From NCBI GenBank assembly GCA_027625915.1, contig JANTQA010000063.1:620001-684000 (forward strand): a stretch of 64,000 nt of DNA. Direction: 5' to 3'. A model generated the notes under the pieces. That model searched no databases and had not been told where the DNA came from. It saw nothing but the letters and a program-made list of their open reading frames with translations. The first letter of the stretch is position 1, and each line of letters begins with the position of its first letter. This DNA comes from Anaeramoeba flamelloides (Eukaryota > Metamonada > Anaeramoebidae). Positions 12,601-24,642 of this stretch are shown piece after piece. Made by a program: the position numbers and the translations under genes.

Positions 12601-15600
12601 AAATAACGAAAAGGAATTTTTTTTCAATTTTAAAAGAAAAGTAAAAAGAAAAAGGAAAATAATTAATAAAATGAATAATTTTTAGGTTTCCAATTAAAGA
12701 ATTGAACTTTTTAAAAAATTTAAACAACTAAAAGGAATCAAAAAAAAAAAAGGGAAAGGTGTTAAATAGATTTTAAGGGATATTTTTCTTTCAAAAGATT
12801 GATGAAAATCATTTTTTTCAAACACGACATGAACAACTTAACAAGCAGAAAATTGAAAAAGTAAAAAAAAAAAAATTTTATTTTGAAGGGAGGAAATCAA
12901 TTTCCTCTTACAGCCGTTAGGTTTTTTTTAATTTAAGAAATAAACAGAAAATTTATTTAATTTTCAGTTTATTTCTTCAATTAAAAAAAACCTAGGCACT
13001 TTCCCTAATTTCTAAATTTTTGTTTAGAAATCTCAATAAAGAATCATAATTCTCTTTATCATTAATTAATGATAAAATAAACAATGAGTCTTTATTTCGA
13101 ATAATATCAAAGATATTATTCTTATTATTTTTGTTAATTTGAATTAAATCTTTAATCCAAATTATTCGATTTTCTTTATAGAATGGATAGTCCCATAAAA
13201 AATGATCGATACAAAAGTAAAAAAATTATCATTTTTTTTTTAATCATATTATCTCTCTTAATAATACATTATGAGATTTACAAACTCATCCAAGTACAGT
13301 TTTATTAAAAAACATCAAAGTTTCATAGTCAAGATGTAGTCATTAAACTTACAACACCACCTTAAATATCAATTCAAAAAATTGTCTCTTTAAAATGATT
13401 CTGGAAAACAAATTTTTGAAATGATTTATTTAATCACCTATTCTCATATATTCTTTACCCAATTTTAAACACATATATTGTTATTACATTATATAGGACA
13501 CAGCCGGACAGGAAAGATACAACAGCCTGACATCAATGTAAATTGTTTTTTTACAATAACTCTTTTTTTTTTTTTTTTTTGATATCAAAAAGACACAAAA
13601 TTTTTAAATATTTTTTCATTATTAATGAGCCAAAAAAGGAAATTCCACGTCTCTAAAACAAAATAAATTATTCAAATTAGCATTTTTTACTTTAAAATTC
13701 CTCTTGATTTAAATCCAATTCAAAAACAAGAAATATTTAAATGAGTATTATTTTTTAAAAAAAAAATGAAATCTTAAGTCAAGATCATTAAAAAACTTTT
13801 TTTTTGTAAATTGTGTCTCAACTTATGAAATGGATGAGCCAACCCCATTTAAACAATTTATTAATTTGAGTCTCTTTTTTGAAATCCAAAATTCACATGT
13901 TTCCAATATAAAACGAAAAAAAGAAACCCTATTATTTTTATTAAAAATTAAGTTAATTCTTGAAAATGGGAAAACATATTTTTGGTTATATGTTGGAAAG
14001 TAACTGATTTTGAAAGAAATTTTTTTTTTTTATATTATTTTTAAATAATTAATATTTCAATACAAATCTCAGCCAATAAAACTTATTGGAGTATAGGTGA
14101 TTTAATAAATGAATATTTGATAGAAGTTTAACAAAAGTTTCTCAATTAAATTGAGATCTATTAAACAAATTTTTTTTCTAATGTTTTAAAAAAGTTGTTT
14201 TCTGGCTTTTAAAAAATGAAAAAAAATTGCAAAAAAATTTTCAAAAAATACAAAAAAAAATTTTTTTAACAAACCATTTGATCTTATTCAAAAGAATCCT
14301 TATAACAATTTAAATCATTTTTGACAGAAAAAATTGATTTTGAATTTTGAGGATAAAATTACTTCTATTCCCAAATATCTTGAAGAAAATTTTATTTTGA
14401 AAAATCGAATTTTATCTTGAACAAAAACAAAATTTCTGGGTAAAAATTTTTAAATGACTTGAAAATTTTAATGATTATAACTATTCTTCTTAAAAACAAT
14501 ACAATTATTTTTCAATCGGTTGAATTAATCATTTTTTTTTTTGGTTAACCAAAGGAATTATCTCAAAAAAGAAAAAAAATCTTTATATTAATATTTCTGG
14601 CAACAAAGACTTGTTATTGGGCAATAATGATTAAAATGGGAATAAAAAAAGGCAAAAAAACTTTATATAATGTGAGAAATAAAATGAATTTAAATGTTTT
14701 CTTTTTCCAAAAAAATGGAAAAAAAAAAATTGATCTCACAAAAAAAAATATTCTTTTTTGGGTTTCTTAGTCGATCAGAATTTTTTGACACTTGGCGTAT
14801 ACATAATTTGTAAGTAGAGGATATCACCAATAACATATTTTAAAAGTTTGCCTTGTTGTCGTAGAGGACTGATCCCTTAATGAATTTTTTATTTTTTCTT
14901 AACGGTAGTGCTTTCTGTGTCGATTTTAGGATTACTAAAGTATATACTTATACTCTTAAAATTTTTTTATTGATTAAAATTTATTTAACAAGTTTAAAAA
15001 AAATTACCTCAAAAAGCACCCAAAACTATTACAAATGCAAAAGCAAAAAAGTAAAATATTTTTCCTCTAAAAGAAATTAGAAAAACAAGAAAAACACTTT
15101 TTTTTTTAAAAGACTATTTTTTAAAAAGCAACAAGGGCACACTTTTAATATTATTTAAACAAGTCGTACATTTTACCATTTTTAAAAAATTTTAATTGAG
15201 GTAACATTACTGAATTGTTTTTTGAGTACCCTCAGATATTGAAACTTTGAAACCCAAATACTACCCACAACGTATATTTGTCAAAAGAACACCAATAAAA
15301 GTAAATTAGTGACGAATCTTACAATTTTGGATTTTATCAACATTTTTTTTTTGATTAAATTTTTGAGTTTATTAAATTTGGTTTTGGATCTCAAAATGTG
15401 CTTATACAAAAGTTTGAAATTAACCAAAGAGTAAAACCCAATAAAAGAGATATGGGAAAAGGTGTACATTTTAAATAATTTTTTTCTTTTAGAAGACCAA
15501 ACCCAAAAGATCACGTTTCCAAATAATTTTTTTGAAATCAAGAATGAAAAAAAAAAAAATCGATAAAAGCCAATTTTCGAAAATTTTTTTTTTTATCATC

Positions 15601-18600
15601 TTAATTTGTATGAATCCAAACAATTTATAACCTTGAATTTCTCACCCCAATTACTATTTATTATTTATTTTACAAAACATTTTTTGACAAATTTGCTTTC
15701 AAAATTCTTTTTTCAAATACATTTTTATCAAACAAAACCAAAATAAAGAATACCTATTTCAAAAATTAAAATAAAGTTGTTGAATTCTCTGAATCAAAAA
15801 ACAACAGTTAAGAAAAATTCAACCCAAAATAAAAAGAAAAATTATAAAAAAATTTCAATCAGATTCCGAATTATTTTGAGTTTTCAATTTAATGGAAGAT
15901 CAACAATTTTAAAAATCAAACAAATAAAATCCAATAAATCTTCATTTCTGAAGAATTATTTAAAAAACTTATACGATTTTCTTTAACCAAAATCTGAATT
16001 AGATGAATTTGATCAAAATTGGAATTTTAAATTCATTATGAGAATTCTTTAGAAACAGGAAGTACTTTTTTTCTCAAATATTTCAAATAATACTTTTTCT
16101 ATTCAGAATTAAAAATAAAACTAATTAAAGAAGAAGTAATTGTATCAAATTTTTCAGATAAGATCAAGAAATAAATGATTTTTTTTTTATTTTTTCAAGC
16201 TCAATTTTTTCATTTTATTTTGATTTCCATTTTTTAATTGGTTGGTAAATAAACTAAAATTCAAAATTTTCCACACAGCTAAAACGTTACAAACAATCAC
16301 AATAATACAATTGCATTGAAATTTGAGATAATTTTGATTTTTGAAAAATATGAAAATCATTTTTTCATCTTTTAGTTTTTGTTTTAATTTCATTGTTTGA
16401 ATTACGTAATTTGCTACGTTGGATCAAAATTTTTCTACAAGGTTTATATTATGTTAAAGTTGAGTTGTTCCAAATAGAAGAACTCAAATAAAATTAGTTG
16501 GTAGTATCTAACCTTTGATCGATCAATATTCCTAATAGAATTTCAACAAATTTACTAATGTATTTTTTTTGTTTTGCTCTCTCCAAAATTTTTAACACAC
16601 CCATGATTTATTTGTATTGATAATTATTTATTTTTTGTTTTGTGAGTATTGTAATTTATAAAAAGGTGTTAACTTTTCAATTAGTGAATGGTTCTAATTT
16701 GGTTAATCTTCGAGAAGTGATTAAATAAGATTTTTTTTTCACAAATCGAATTTTGGTGTGTTAAAAATTTTGAATTGGTGTTTATATTATACTAGAATAT
16801 ATCCCACTCCCCATATTTTTTAAAAAACATTCATTTATTTGGTTAAAGGAATGATTTGAATGATTCAATTTCAAATAAACAGGGCTACTCAAAATTGGTA
16901 AATTTACCTACCCCCTTGATAATGGATTAACCAACACTTTTTAAACCTAGATAAAATAATTTAAAAACACCCAAACCATTTTATCAACATTAAATCAATA
17001 CAATTGGATTTCTGATCTTTTTAATAAAAACAATTTTTTTTAAATTTAATATTACAACCGAAAAAAAGATTTTTATATATTTGATAAAAAAACTCAAAAA
17101 AATCCAATAAATATGTTTCGTAATTATCTGGGAACAAAAATACATTATTCTTATGTAAACATCTTCTAATTATTTTGATTCATAATTTGACCCGATCTAT
17201 TTCAACAATTAAGATTTAAATTTGAAAAAGTTATACATATACCAGTCAGAAAATAAATGCCTTACCCAGAGAAGAAACGTTAAACCAGAACCACCCTTTT
17301 ACATTCGTTTTAACGACAGAAAATGTGAATTTTTTGAATTATATTTTTCAAAAATTTGTTCAATTTTAAGAATTGTTGAACATGATAATTTTTGCAAACA
17401 AATGAAGTGAAAAAATAAGTAATCAATTAATAATTAAAATTTCCATTGACGAAAAGGATTTATTAATAAATAATTGAAGAAATTAACGAAAATGAAGTGA
17501 CAACAAAAAGTTCAAAAACAAAAAAAAAAACCTATAAAATGATATTGGATTTTCATATTAAATCATTTATCTAATTATCACATTTTTAACATTTTTTTTT
17601 GTTCACCACGGTTTATTATAATTGAGAAAAAAATGTAATTTGGATTTAGATATATGCTTTAATATAGGGGGATAATTTTTTTTTTTTTTTTTAAGAATTT
17701 GTTTTAATGAATATAAACACATCTAATTTTAATTAGAATATTGTCAAACTCAACTCTTATTTCACTATTTTGATTCAACAAACCCCCCAGAATCTTTATC
17801 TGGAAATTAAAAAAAAATAAAAATATTACAAACCTTTTATTATTTTTTAGTTACTAGAATCAAAATAATTTAAAGATCAGTCAAAGAGGATAAAGTTGCT
17901 TGTTTTTCTTGGAAATTTGAATAAACAAAGAAAACCATTTTATTTTTTTGGAAAAATGGAAATTTCATTTGAATTTTTTTCTTCAAAAAATCCAACTCCT
18001 TTTTTTCTGTAAAAAGTGGAATACACACCACCAAAACAAAACAGTTTTAAAAGTTAAATGGAAATTAAACTATTCTTTCTATGGGTTGAGAAATCAAAAT
18101 TCTCTTTTTTATTATTTTCTTCAATCAAAAAGAGAAAAAATCTAACTACTACCAAACATTCAAGTTATAAATGGTTTTATTTCCGATTTTTATTTGAAAA
18201 TTTTAAAATCCACTTGGTAGTAAACAATTCTCAAAAAGTAAATCTCATGAATGAAAATGAGTACCAAATCCCCGATGTCTATTAAAGATTTAATTTGTTA
18301 AAAAAAATCCACTTGAAAAAAAAAGGCAATTAAATACTGTTTTCCAGTCTTGCTAATCTAAACTAAATAACTTTTGTATGCTTTAGAATTTGAAATTGCA
18401 AGGGTGATTTTCCAAAAAATTATTCCAAATAAATAAATACCCTTCTTATGTTTCGAAAAATTGTCGTATTTTAGGGCATTTCATTTTTCAATACAAATCT
18501 ATTTTGGATAAATCTCTTATGATCAAAAATCTGAGTACCTAAACTTTTCTAACCTTTTTAAATTCAAATTTCAAAAAGTAACCTTCATTCAATTACAAAT

Positions 18601-19283
18601 TAATAGATTTTTAATTATGTTTTCACAATACAGCCAGTTCCACTTTTAAGAAACAAACTTTGAACAAAATTTTAGACACAAAAAAATCTCAGTTTAAGGC
18701 ACAAAATTCAAATTCTAGTAAAATAATTTGTGTAAAATAAATTTTCAAAAAATGTGCTTTAATTTGAGATTTTTTTATGCCTTAAATCTCGTTAAAAGTT
18801 TGTGTGTTAAAACTGGAACTGTGACTGTCAGCAAAAAATATTTCAGTTTATCATCTTTGAAATTGATATTCTTGCTTGGTCCACTTTAGCTTCAGTTTTA
18901 TAAATTATTCTAGGAGAATGTGGTTTAATTTTTAAAAATTTTGTTACTTTTATATTTATCCAAACATCAAGTGAATCAAAATCTTTTTGAGCCAGATTAA
19001 AAATTACTAGTTAATAAAATAATTGGCTAATATATATTGATTTGAGCATTTGTAATTTTACTCCATTGTCTATTTTTTTGTTGGCTAAAAATCATTTTTG
19101 ATTTTTTTAAAATTGACTTTTACTTTTTCAAAGTTTTTTTGTAAATGTTTTTCTTTTTCAAACCAAATTCCTAAATATTTAATTTTGTATAAAGTTTTTG
19201 ATTATAGTGTTTTATCAATATTTGTATTCATTTAAAAAATACCGAAATTGTAGCGAAAGACACACACACACACACACACACAC

Positions 19284-19320
<37 letters not shown>

Positions 19321-19970
19321 ATTATTTATTCATATCAACAATTGTTTATATAAAATCGTAAATTTTTACAAAGTTTTGTCATTTACCGTTTATTATTATT
19401 TTTCAGAAAATTTTTTAATTTTTTTAATAAAATTAGAATGAAAAAAACTTTACAAAACCAAAGCTATTGAAAGAATCGTACATCATTGATATCTGATTTA
19501 AAAATTAATAAAATATCTTATTTTTATAAAATAAATTTCTTTTAACAACTTAATCTTTTAGGTATTATCGAGGAGCCAAGGGCGCCATTATTATTTATGA
19601 TGTTACAAATTACGATTCCTATGAAAGCGCTAAAGATTGGATAAAAGAAATAAGACAGCAAGGATCATCATCTGTAAAAGTAATGCTGGTAGCAAATAAA
19701 ATTGATTTAATTGATCATACTGTACAAAAAACTGAAGTTCTCAGATATTGTGAAAAACATAATCTTTTATTTTCAGAAGTTTCTGCAAAAAGCGGTTTAG
19801 GTATAGATGAACTCTTTAATGACTTATCAACAGAGATGATAAACCAATATAAAACGGATGTATTGGGCGAAAATTTAGTTAATTACACTGAAGAAAATAA
19901 AAAAGAGACTAATAACTTCATGCTTGAAGAAGGTTCGACGAACCCAAAAAAAGATTCTGGATGTTGTTAA
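9665..19970 (+). CDS. Rab5-like small GTPase with two giant introns
   Basis: Exons 9665-9850, 13497-13537 (41 nt) and 19562-19970 splice exactly (phase 0, then phase 2) into 211 residues. All G boxes are in place: P-loop GQSAVGKT at 15-22; switch I with TIGAAF at 40-45, which is the Rab5-subfamily sequence; WDTAGQE at 62-68 with catalytic Gln67; NKID at 121-124; SAK at 150-152. The C-terminus is Cys-Cys for double geranylgeranylation. The short middle exon encodes only DTAGQERYNSLTSM, so without it switch II is lost. The family acts in endosome fusion and early endocytic traffic at membranes. Introns are 9851-13496 and 13538-19561. The first donor is GTTTGT and the second GTAAAT. The gene is probably functional, since every residue of the fold is intact, but its introns are filled with transposon copies. 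Rab21/22-like assignment is possible. Confidence 0.95.
10739..11937. mobile_element. TTAA-flanked 1.2-kb element, copy 1
   Basis: TTAA at 10735-10738 and at 11938-11941 bracket 1,199 bp. The left end is GGAAGTAAGTACATTTTC, and the right end reverse-complemented is GGGGGTAAGTACATTTTTC. A TTTTTTGAGTGCCACC block occurs near both ends in inverted orientation. The TTAA target is typical of piggyBac-type transposition. There is no transposase open frame. Copy 2 lies at 15159-16915 in the same orientation in the next intron. Confidence 0.8.
12048..12580 (+). mobile_element. 540-bp element, diverged copy 1
   Basis: It starts CCCCATTCCAAAAATTTTG and ends near GGAATTTAGTTTA, matching the better-preserved copies at 31767-32304 and 63550-64000 (same orientation) and 16251-16779 (reverse). 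The ends are short imperfect inverted repeats of the type TTCAAAATTTTTAACACAC. It has no coding capacity. This is the most diverged of the four copies. Confidence 0.65.
12905..12997. repeat. Short foldback hairpin, GTTAGG...CCTAGG type
   Basis: Arms of about 37 nt (GTTAGGTTTTTTTTAATTTA and its inverse) surround a short loop. The same arm sequence builds the larger hairpin clusters at 28057-28793 and 50740-51090. It lies directly beside the decayed LINE 3' end at 13000-13225. Confidence 0.75.
13000..13225 (-). mobile_element. LINE (non-LTR retrotransposon) 3' coding end, minus strand
   Basis: The minus strand encodes a 71-residue fragment starting CIDHFLWDYPFYKENR and ending LLRFLNKNLEIRES. 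Its layout matches the fragment at 28965-29171, which still has the CPLC...H...C zinc-knuckle typical of the C-terminus of many LINE reverse transcriptases. Here the first Cys pair is degraded and the reading frame upstream is lost. It is a 5'-truncated, decayed copy, antisense to the host Rab gene. Confidence 0.6.
15159..16915. mobile_element. TTAA-type 1.2-kb element, copy 2, carrying a nested insertion
   Basis: Colinear with 10739-11937 over its whole length. It is interrupted at about 16250-16780 by a reverse-oriented 540-bp element. The left flank is TTAA (15155-15158) and the right flank is TTGA (16916-16919), a one-base decay of TTAA. The terminal repeat is more eroded than in copy 1. 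Without the insert the length is about 1.23 kb. Confidence 0.8.
16251..16779 (-). mobile_element. 540-bp element, copy 2, nested in the 1.2-kb element
   Basis: Reverse orientation relative to 31767-32304. It begins AAACTAAAATTCAAAATTTT and ends TTTTGAATTGG. It interrupts the 1.2-kb element, whose uninterrupted form at 11795-11825 shows the continuous sequence, so it is younger than that host copy. It has no coding capacity. The target duplication is not clear (ATTGGT-like on both sides). Confidence 0.75.
18631..18827. mobile_element. TA-flanked 197-bp MITE, copy 2
   Basis: It starts CAGCCAGTTCCACTTTTAAG after TA and ends GGAACTGTGACTG. The following TC is a decayed TA. Exactly the same length as copy 1. 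The arms are more diverged, consistent with an older insertion in Rab intron 2. Confidence 0.8.
19260..19317. repeat. Compound (CA)n-(TA)n microsatellite
   Basis: A CA run of about 13 units is followed after a short T/A spacer by a TA run of about 14 units, within Rab intron 2 some 240 nt before the last exon. Confidence 0.95.
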
Positions 19971-20564
19971 TATAATATTAATATATGTATGTCTGTAAGT
20001 GTACACTTATAAGTACACCTACGCGCATGTATGTATATATCTATATATTTTTAATACCAAATAATTTTATATCTTGTTATTTCTACTCTTTGCATTGGAT
20101 TTCATTTATTTATCGTTATTATTTCATAATTTTGTTTAAAAAAGAATTAAAAATCCTTTAAATTTTTTTTTCAATTTTTTAGAAAATTTATTTAAAAATG
20201 TTATCAATTTTTAAAAAAATGTTTCAGTTAAAACAGACATTTAACATTTGCACATTTTTTAGAATATAAATCTTTTTTTTTTTTTTTTTTTTGGAATTAA
20301 ACAGATGCAAAATCAGTTATAATTTTCAAAAAAGGTTTCTTGAAAAAAATTAAGGATTTAATTTGTTGGGAAAGTGAAATTTGATAAAAAAAGAGTGAAA
20401 TATTTTTTTTATTGGTTTTGAAGTTCTTATAGGAGTTTATGGTAATGTTGGAATTTTCCTTTTCTTAAGGGCTTTAACTTATCAAAAATAAAATTTTAAG
20501 AAATAAAATTTCAATGATAAATAAAAATCAAATTGTTTAAAAGAATTATTTTTATCATTATATG

Positions 20565-20910
20565 ATAGCGGGAAAATTATTATTTTTCATTTTTTGGTCA
20601 AATTTCAATTTTGGTCAAATTCTTATTTTTTTCAAAATAGTCAATTCAATTGAAATATATTGGCTCTAGCGATTTAAAAACCCCCCTTTGGTGAATGGTA
20701 GAGTCTGTTGGGGTAGGTTTGGATGATATATTAGAGAATTTTGTTTGGATTTTGAAAAAAAAATAATAATAAAGACCAATTAGACGTGTGCAACTTGTTT
20801 CAAGGTAGAAAAATTTTCCACTTAATTTTGGTGGTTAAACTTGGTTTTCGTACAAATTTTTAAAAATATTTATTATTGATGATTTCAAAATTTTGGATTT
20901 TCAACAATTT
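20565..20910 (-). repeat. 350-bp repeat, reverse copy
   Basis: The reverse complement is colinear with 45715-46080. Shared landmarks in order: GAAATCATCAATA, AATTTGT, TTTAACCAC, GTCTAATTGGTCT, a C or G run, and CAATATATTT then ATTGACTATTTTGAAA. At the position of the 17-G run of the other copy this one has only six Cs (20681-20686). Probably an old transposon. Ends are not resolved. Confidence 0.6.
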
Positions 20911-21628
20911 AAGTAATAAAATACTACCAATTGCAAAATATTCTTTTTATTTTTTCCTTTCACATAATCATTAAAAACCATTAAAAACTTTCATAACAAT
21001 AACAATAATCAAGAAACTCTTATTAAATACAATAAAATTTAATTTGACCAATTTTGCAATCTAATAATATACTTGTGATTGACATTTTAAAAAAGTGTAA
21101 CCTTTTTTAGCACTTAACTGGCAAAATATCATGTTGATAAAATAAAATTGGTTTTAATTTCTTTTACTTGCTCTATATAATGAATTGAAAGTAAAAATTA
21201 TTATTTAATCTGAAATAACTATTATTCTTTTAATCTTAACATTAATTCCTTCTTTCAGTCTTATAAAATATTTAAAAGTCTGATATTTTGAAAATTATAA
21301 AAAACAAAATCATCATCTCAAAAACTAGTGACATCAAAATTTTAAAATTAGAATATATTTTTGACTTTTTACGAATATTTTCAATCATTAAAAAAAATGA
21401 AATTTCCTGGTTTTTGAAAATTTCCTGGTTATAGGTTTTGCAGTTATTTATATTTTTCAAAGATATTTTTTTTTTCTATTTGAATTTCGTAAAAAAAAAA
21501 AAGGGATCAAAAAAGAAAATAAACAAGAAGCTTTTAAAAGAAAAGGAAAAAAAAAAATAATAAACTTTTTGAAAATAAAAAAAAAAAACAGAAAGAACAA
21601 ATATTATATTTAGATAAAAAGCAAATAA

Positions 21629-22820
21629 TAGAGGTTTTGATGATAATTGATTAATTCACGATAAAGTTACAAAAATAGCGATAATTTCCATCAAATCGCG
21701 ATAATATAACAATCGCGATAATTCTATAAAATCGCTATAAATGCCAAAATATTGTGATTAAAAATTAAATCGCAATATCATAGTTGATGGGTATGTGGTT
21801 AATTGAGAAATATTTAAACAAAAAAATTTTTTTTGATGATAAAATAGCTTATGTGAAAAAAAGTCATTCTTTGAAAAAACAACAAAAAAGATACTAATCC
21901 CATCAAGGATCAGATCCAAGAGTTTTGTTGTGTTTTCATTTTATTGGGTTGACAAACCTATCGATCCTTTAAGATCAACAACAATAAGAACTAAAGAGAA
22001 ATAAATAGTTTTTCAGTTAATTGCGGTGTTGTAAATTGAGTTGAATAAAAGACCTTCTAAAACAACCAACCCTTTGTCTGTTCTTTAAAGAATGTGTCCT
22101 TGGGTTAAAAGATTATCAATATTCTCAGAAAGCTGAAAAGGGATTGGTAAACTTTTCATTAGCTTTCACAAAACCCTTGTCAGATGATCTCAATTATTAA
22201 GATTTTTTATAGATTTGTCTTCTTGTTCTTTTTCTTTTTTGAGCATCTTTGAATTGGACAGAAAATACAATTAGAGCTTAGAGGTTATTGTTTGATCGAT
22301 CACCAATAAGAAGGAAAATTATTCTTAATTCTTTTTTGCTATTTAAAATTGTGAATGTAACAACTCCATTGTAAGTAAACACATCTATCTTATATTCAAT
22401 TATATTGTTGGAATGAGTAATTATTAGTTTGATCATAAAATTTGTTTGAGATTTGATATTTTGTTAAATTAAAAAAAAAAGAAAAGAAAAAAAATTTTAA
22501 CTACAAGAATATTCTCATTCCTTTTATTAGGCTACATTTCTTTCAAAACTTTCAAACACTTGAAAACAGTACACAACTCTTACAAACCCTTTCAAACCTT
22601 TATTAAAGGGGAAAAGTGTTGTAAAAGTAACAAGACATTGTAAAAGTCAAGAGATTTTTTTAAGGTAATTAGAAAAAAATAATTTTTCATTTTATTGCAA
22701 TATTGTGAATATCGCGATTTTATGATTTTTCGCGATAAAGTTGGACTAATCACGATTTTTAATATTATCGCGATTTTATTGTTAATATCATGATAATATA
22801 TGTTATCATCAAAACCTCTA
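21629..22820. mobile_element. 1.19-kb element with 18-bp TIR and TCGCGA subterminal arrays, copy 1
   Basis: Perfect 18-bp terminal inverted repeats: TAGAGGTTTTGATGATAA at 21629-21646 and its complement at 22803-22820. Just inside both ends lie several copies of the palindrome TCGCGA in an ATCGCGATAA-like context, resembling subterminal transposase-binding arrays. If the outermost TA is the target, the element fits a TA-duplicating superfamily; the TAGAGG start also resembles hAT ends, but the 8-bp flanks do not match. The interior is homologous to 31321-33144 but its short open frame is broken. Confidence 0.8.
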
Positions 22821-24169
22821 ATACTTACTATTTGTAGAAAGTATATACAAATTTGACGAAATTAGAAAAAATGATTGAATGATCCCTGATTAAACTCTTC
22901 GATTCTTTTTTCCTCTCTTTGGTAATAATTTGTTATTTTTATTAAGAGGTGAATTTTTGGGTGAGTTTCTTTTCTTTAATGAGTTGATCAATAAAGTAGG
23001 GGACTTTTTTGAAGTCAAACAAAGTTATTCTCTCATTTTGAATTTTTATTTTTTCTTCATTCTACAATAATTACTCTTACACAAAAGTAAATATGAATTC
23101 TATAATCAATAGAGTTTTTACACTTTTAGAGAGAAATAAAAAGTTTCTTTAATTACCAGAAATTTGTTTATAGTAAATATAATATCCGATTATCAAATAG
23201 ACTAATAATAATTTTAACCCAAATATACGTTTTTGTAAATACCAATCTTTTAATTAAAAAAAAAAATCACTTTTCAAACAAAGTATTAGTATTTGCCAGA
23301 CCATTTTATATTGAAAATTACACTAAATTCAAAAAAAAAAACAGTGGTTCCGTTTACTATTGCAGAATTGTGAGTAATTACATGGAACTCTTTATTTCTC
23401 ACTAAAAATGTAAAAACTTGATTTTTTACAACAATCAATCTTTAATATTGTGCCTCTTCGAAATATTTTAATACCAAAGCAACATTTAAAGAGGTGTGTT
23501 GTTATAGTTGTTATTAATTATGAGTTTTGGGGATTATTTTTTATTGTCTCTCTTTGAAAAAATAATTTTCTTTGGGATTTTTTTATTAAAAAAAATTCTT
23601 TTGTTTTTAAAAAAGTTTTTAATTCAATAAATAAATATAAAAAATCACAATTTTCTTAAATAAAATACCCAAAACGATTTCTACTGAAATGAAATTAATG
23701 GTGTATATAAAAGTGACTTATTTCAAGAAGAACAAGAATAATAATCAATAGATGTTTTTTAAGTTTGAAAAATTGGATTAACATAAAAATAAAACTACTT
23801 TAGTTCATATTTTGAAAAAATATTATCCCTGAAATTTAAATTTTTATTGGAAAAATTTTTTTGTGATCATAAAATCAAATAAAAAATTTTATCCAAATTG
23901 ATGGATTATTAAATAATTTCACTAAAAAACTAGGTTGATCCATTTAGTTCTAAAAATTGAAAAGTTATTTTGACAAGTCTAATAGTTATAGATATTAGAA
24001 TTTGTTCAATTTTTTCAATTCAAAGTGTTACAATTGGATTGAAAATAGATTAATTTTTGTATTTTTTTTTGAAATTAAGTAAATTTTAAATTATGATGAA
24101 TTTTAACACTGAGTAAATTCATTTTGAAAATAGATTTATTATACATTTACTTCACAATCAATATTATTT

Positions 24170-24330
24170 CAAACTTCTTTCAAAAAAAATAATATTTTTT
24201 TTTGAAATAATTGAGAAATATGTTTGGATTTGGAACTTTTTGAAAAATGAGAAAAATGGATCAAACTTTTTGAAAAAATAATTCATTTCTGAAAATAGTA
24301 TTTAAAAGTAATCTTGAAACTTGTAGTAAT
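24170..24330 (+). repeat. Block shared upstream of the Rab3GAP1 and RPB6 genes
   Basis: The sequence around GGAACTTTTTGAAAAATGAG, GGATCAAACTTTTTG, AATTCATTTCTGAAAATAG and TAAAAGTAATCTTGAA is matched in the same order and strand at about 42890-43020. Both blocks end roughly 250-310 nt before the ATG of the next gene. It could be a shared regulatory region or an inserted repeat. Confidence 0.45.
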
Positions 24331-24642
24331 CAGATTTTTACTTCATTTTTCAATTTTTAGATGATTTTAAAGTATTTTTGAATTAGTTATTAAATTCACA
24401 ATAAGATTGTTTTTTAGTGTAACAGTTCGCTAATCATAAAAAATCAATATTTTACGAAGATAGAACTTTGGTTTTCTCAAAATAGAGGCACTTTTGAAAC
24501 ATATTAAACTGTAGATGTGATTAAATTATGCATCTTGTATTTTAAAACAATCTTAACTCCAAACAGAATGTTACCTTAAATCAAACCCAAAAAAAAAAAA
24601 GTATCATTTTTTTTTGTTTTTCACTTTTTACGTTCTCAAATA

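Larger units (their letters stand above)
9851..13496 (+). other. Rab gene intron 1 (3,646 nt), transposon-loaded
   Basis: GT at 9851 and AG at 13495-13496. It contains, in order, a 1.2-kb TTAA-flanked element (10739-11937), a 540-bp element (12048-12580), a 93-bp hairpin (12905-12997) and a minus-strand LINE 3' end (13000-13225). An open frame at 10260-10475 begins within the intron and is not a recognised protein. The remainder is AT-rich without features. Confidence 0.9.
13538..19561 (+). other. Rab gene intron 2 (6,024 nt), transposon-loaded
   Basis: GT at 13538 and AG at 19560-19561. It contains the second 1.2-kb TTAA element with a 540-bp element inside it (15159-16915), a 197-bp MITE (18631-18827) and CA/TA microsatellites (19260-19317). 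Short open frames at 17222-17410 and 17948-18285 are weakly coding-like (the latter ends VNLMNENEYQIPDVY) but are not recognised. The rest is AT-rich without features. Confidence 0.9.
19971..24642. other. Intergenic region between Rab and Rab3GAP1 genes
   Basis: It contains a copy of a 350-bp repeat (about 20565-20910), a 1.19-kb inverted-repeat element (21629-22820), and near its end a block shared with the region upstream of RPB6 (about 24170-24330). The DNA just after the Rab stop is TA/TG-rich. No gene was recognised. Confidence 0.6.
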
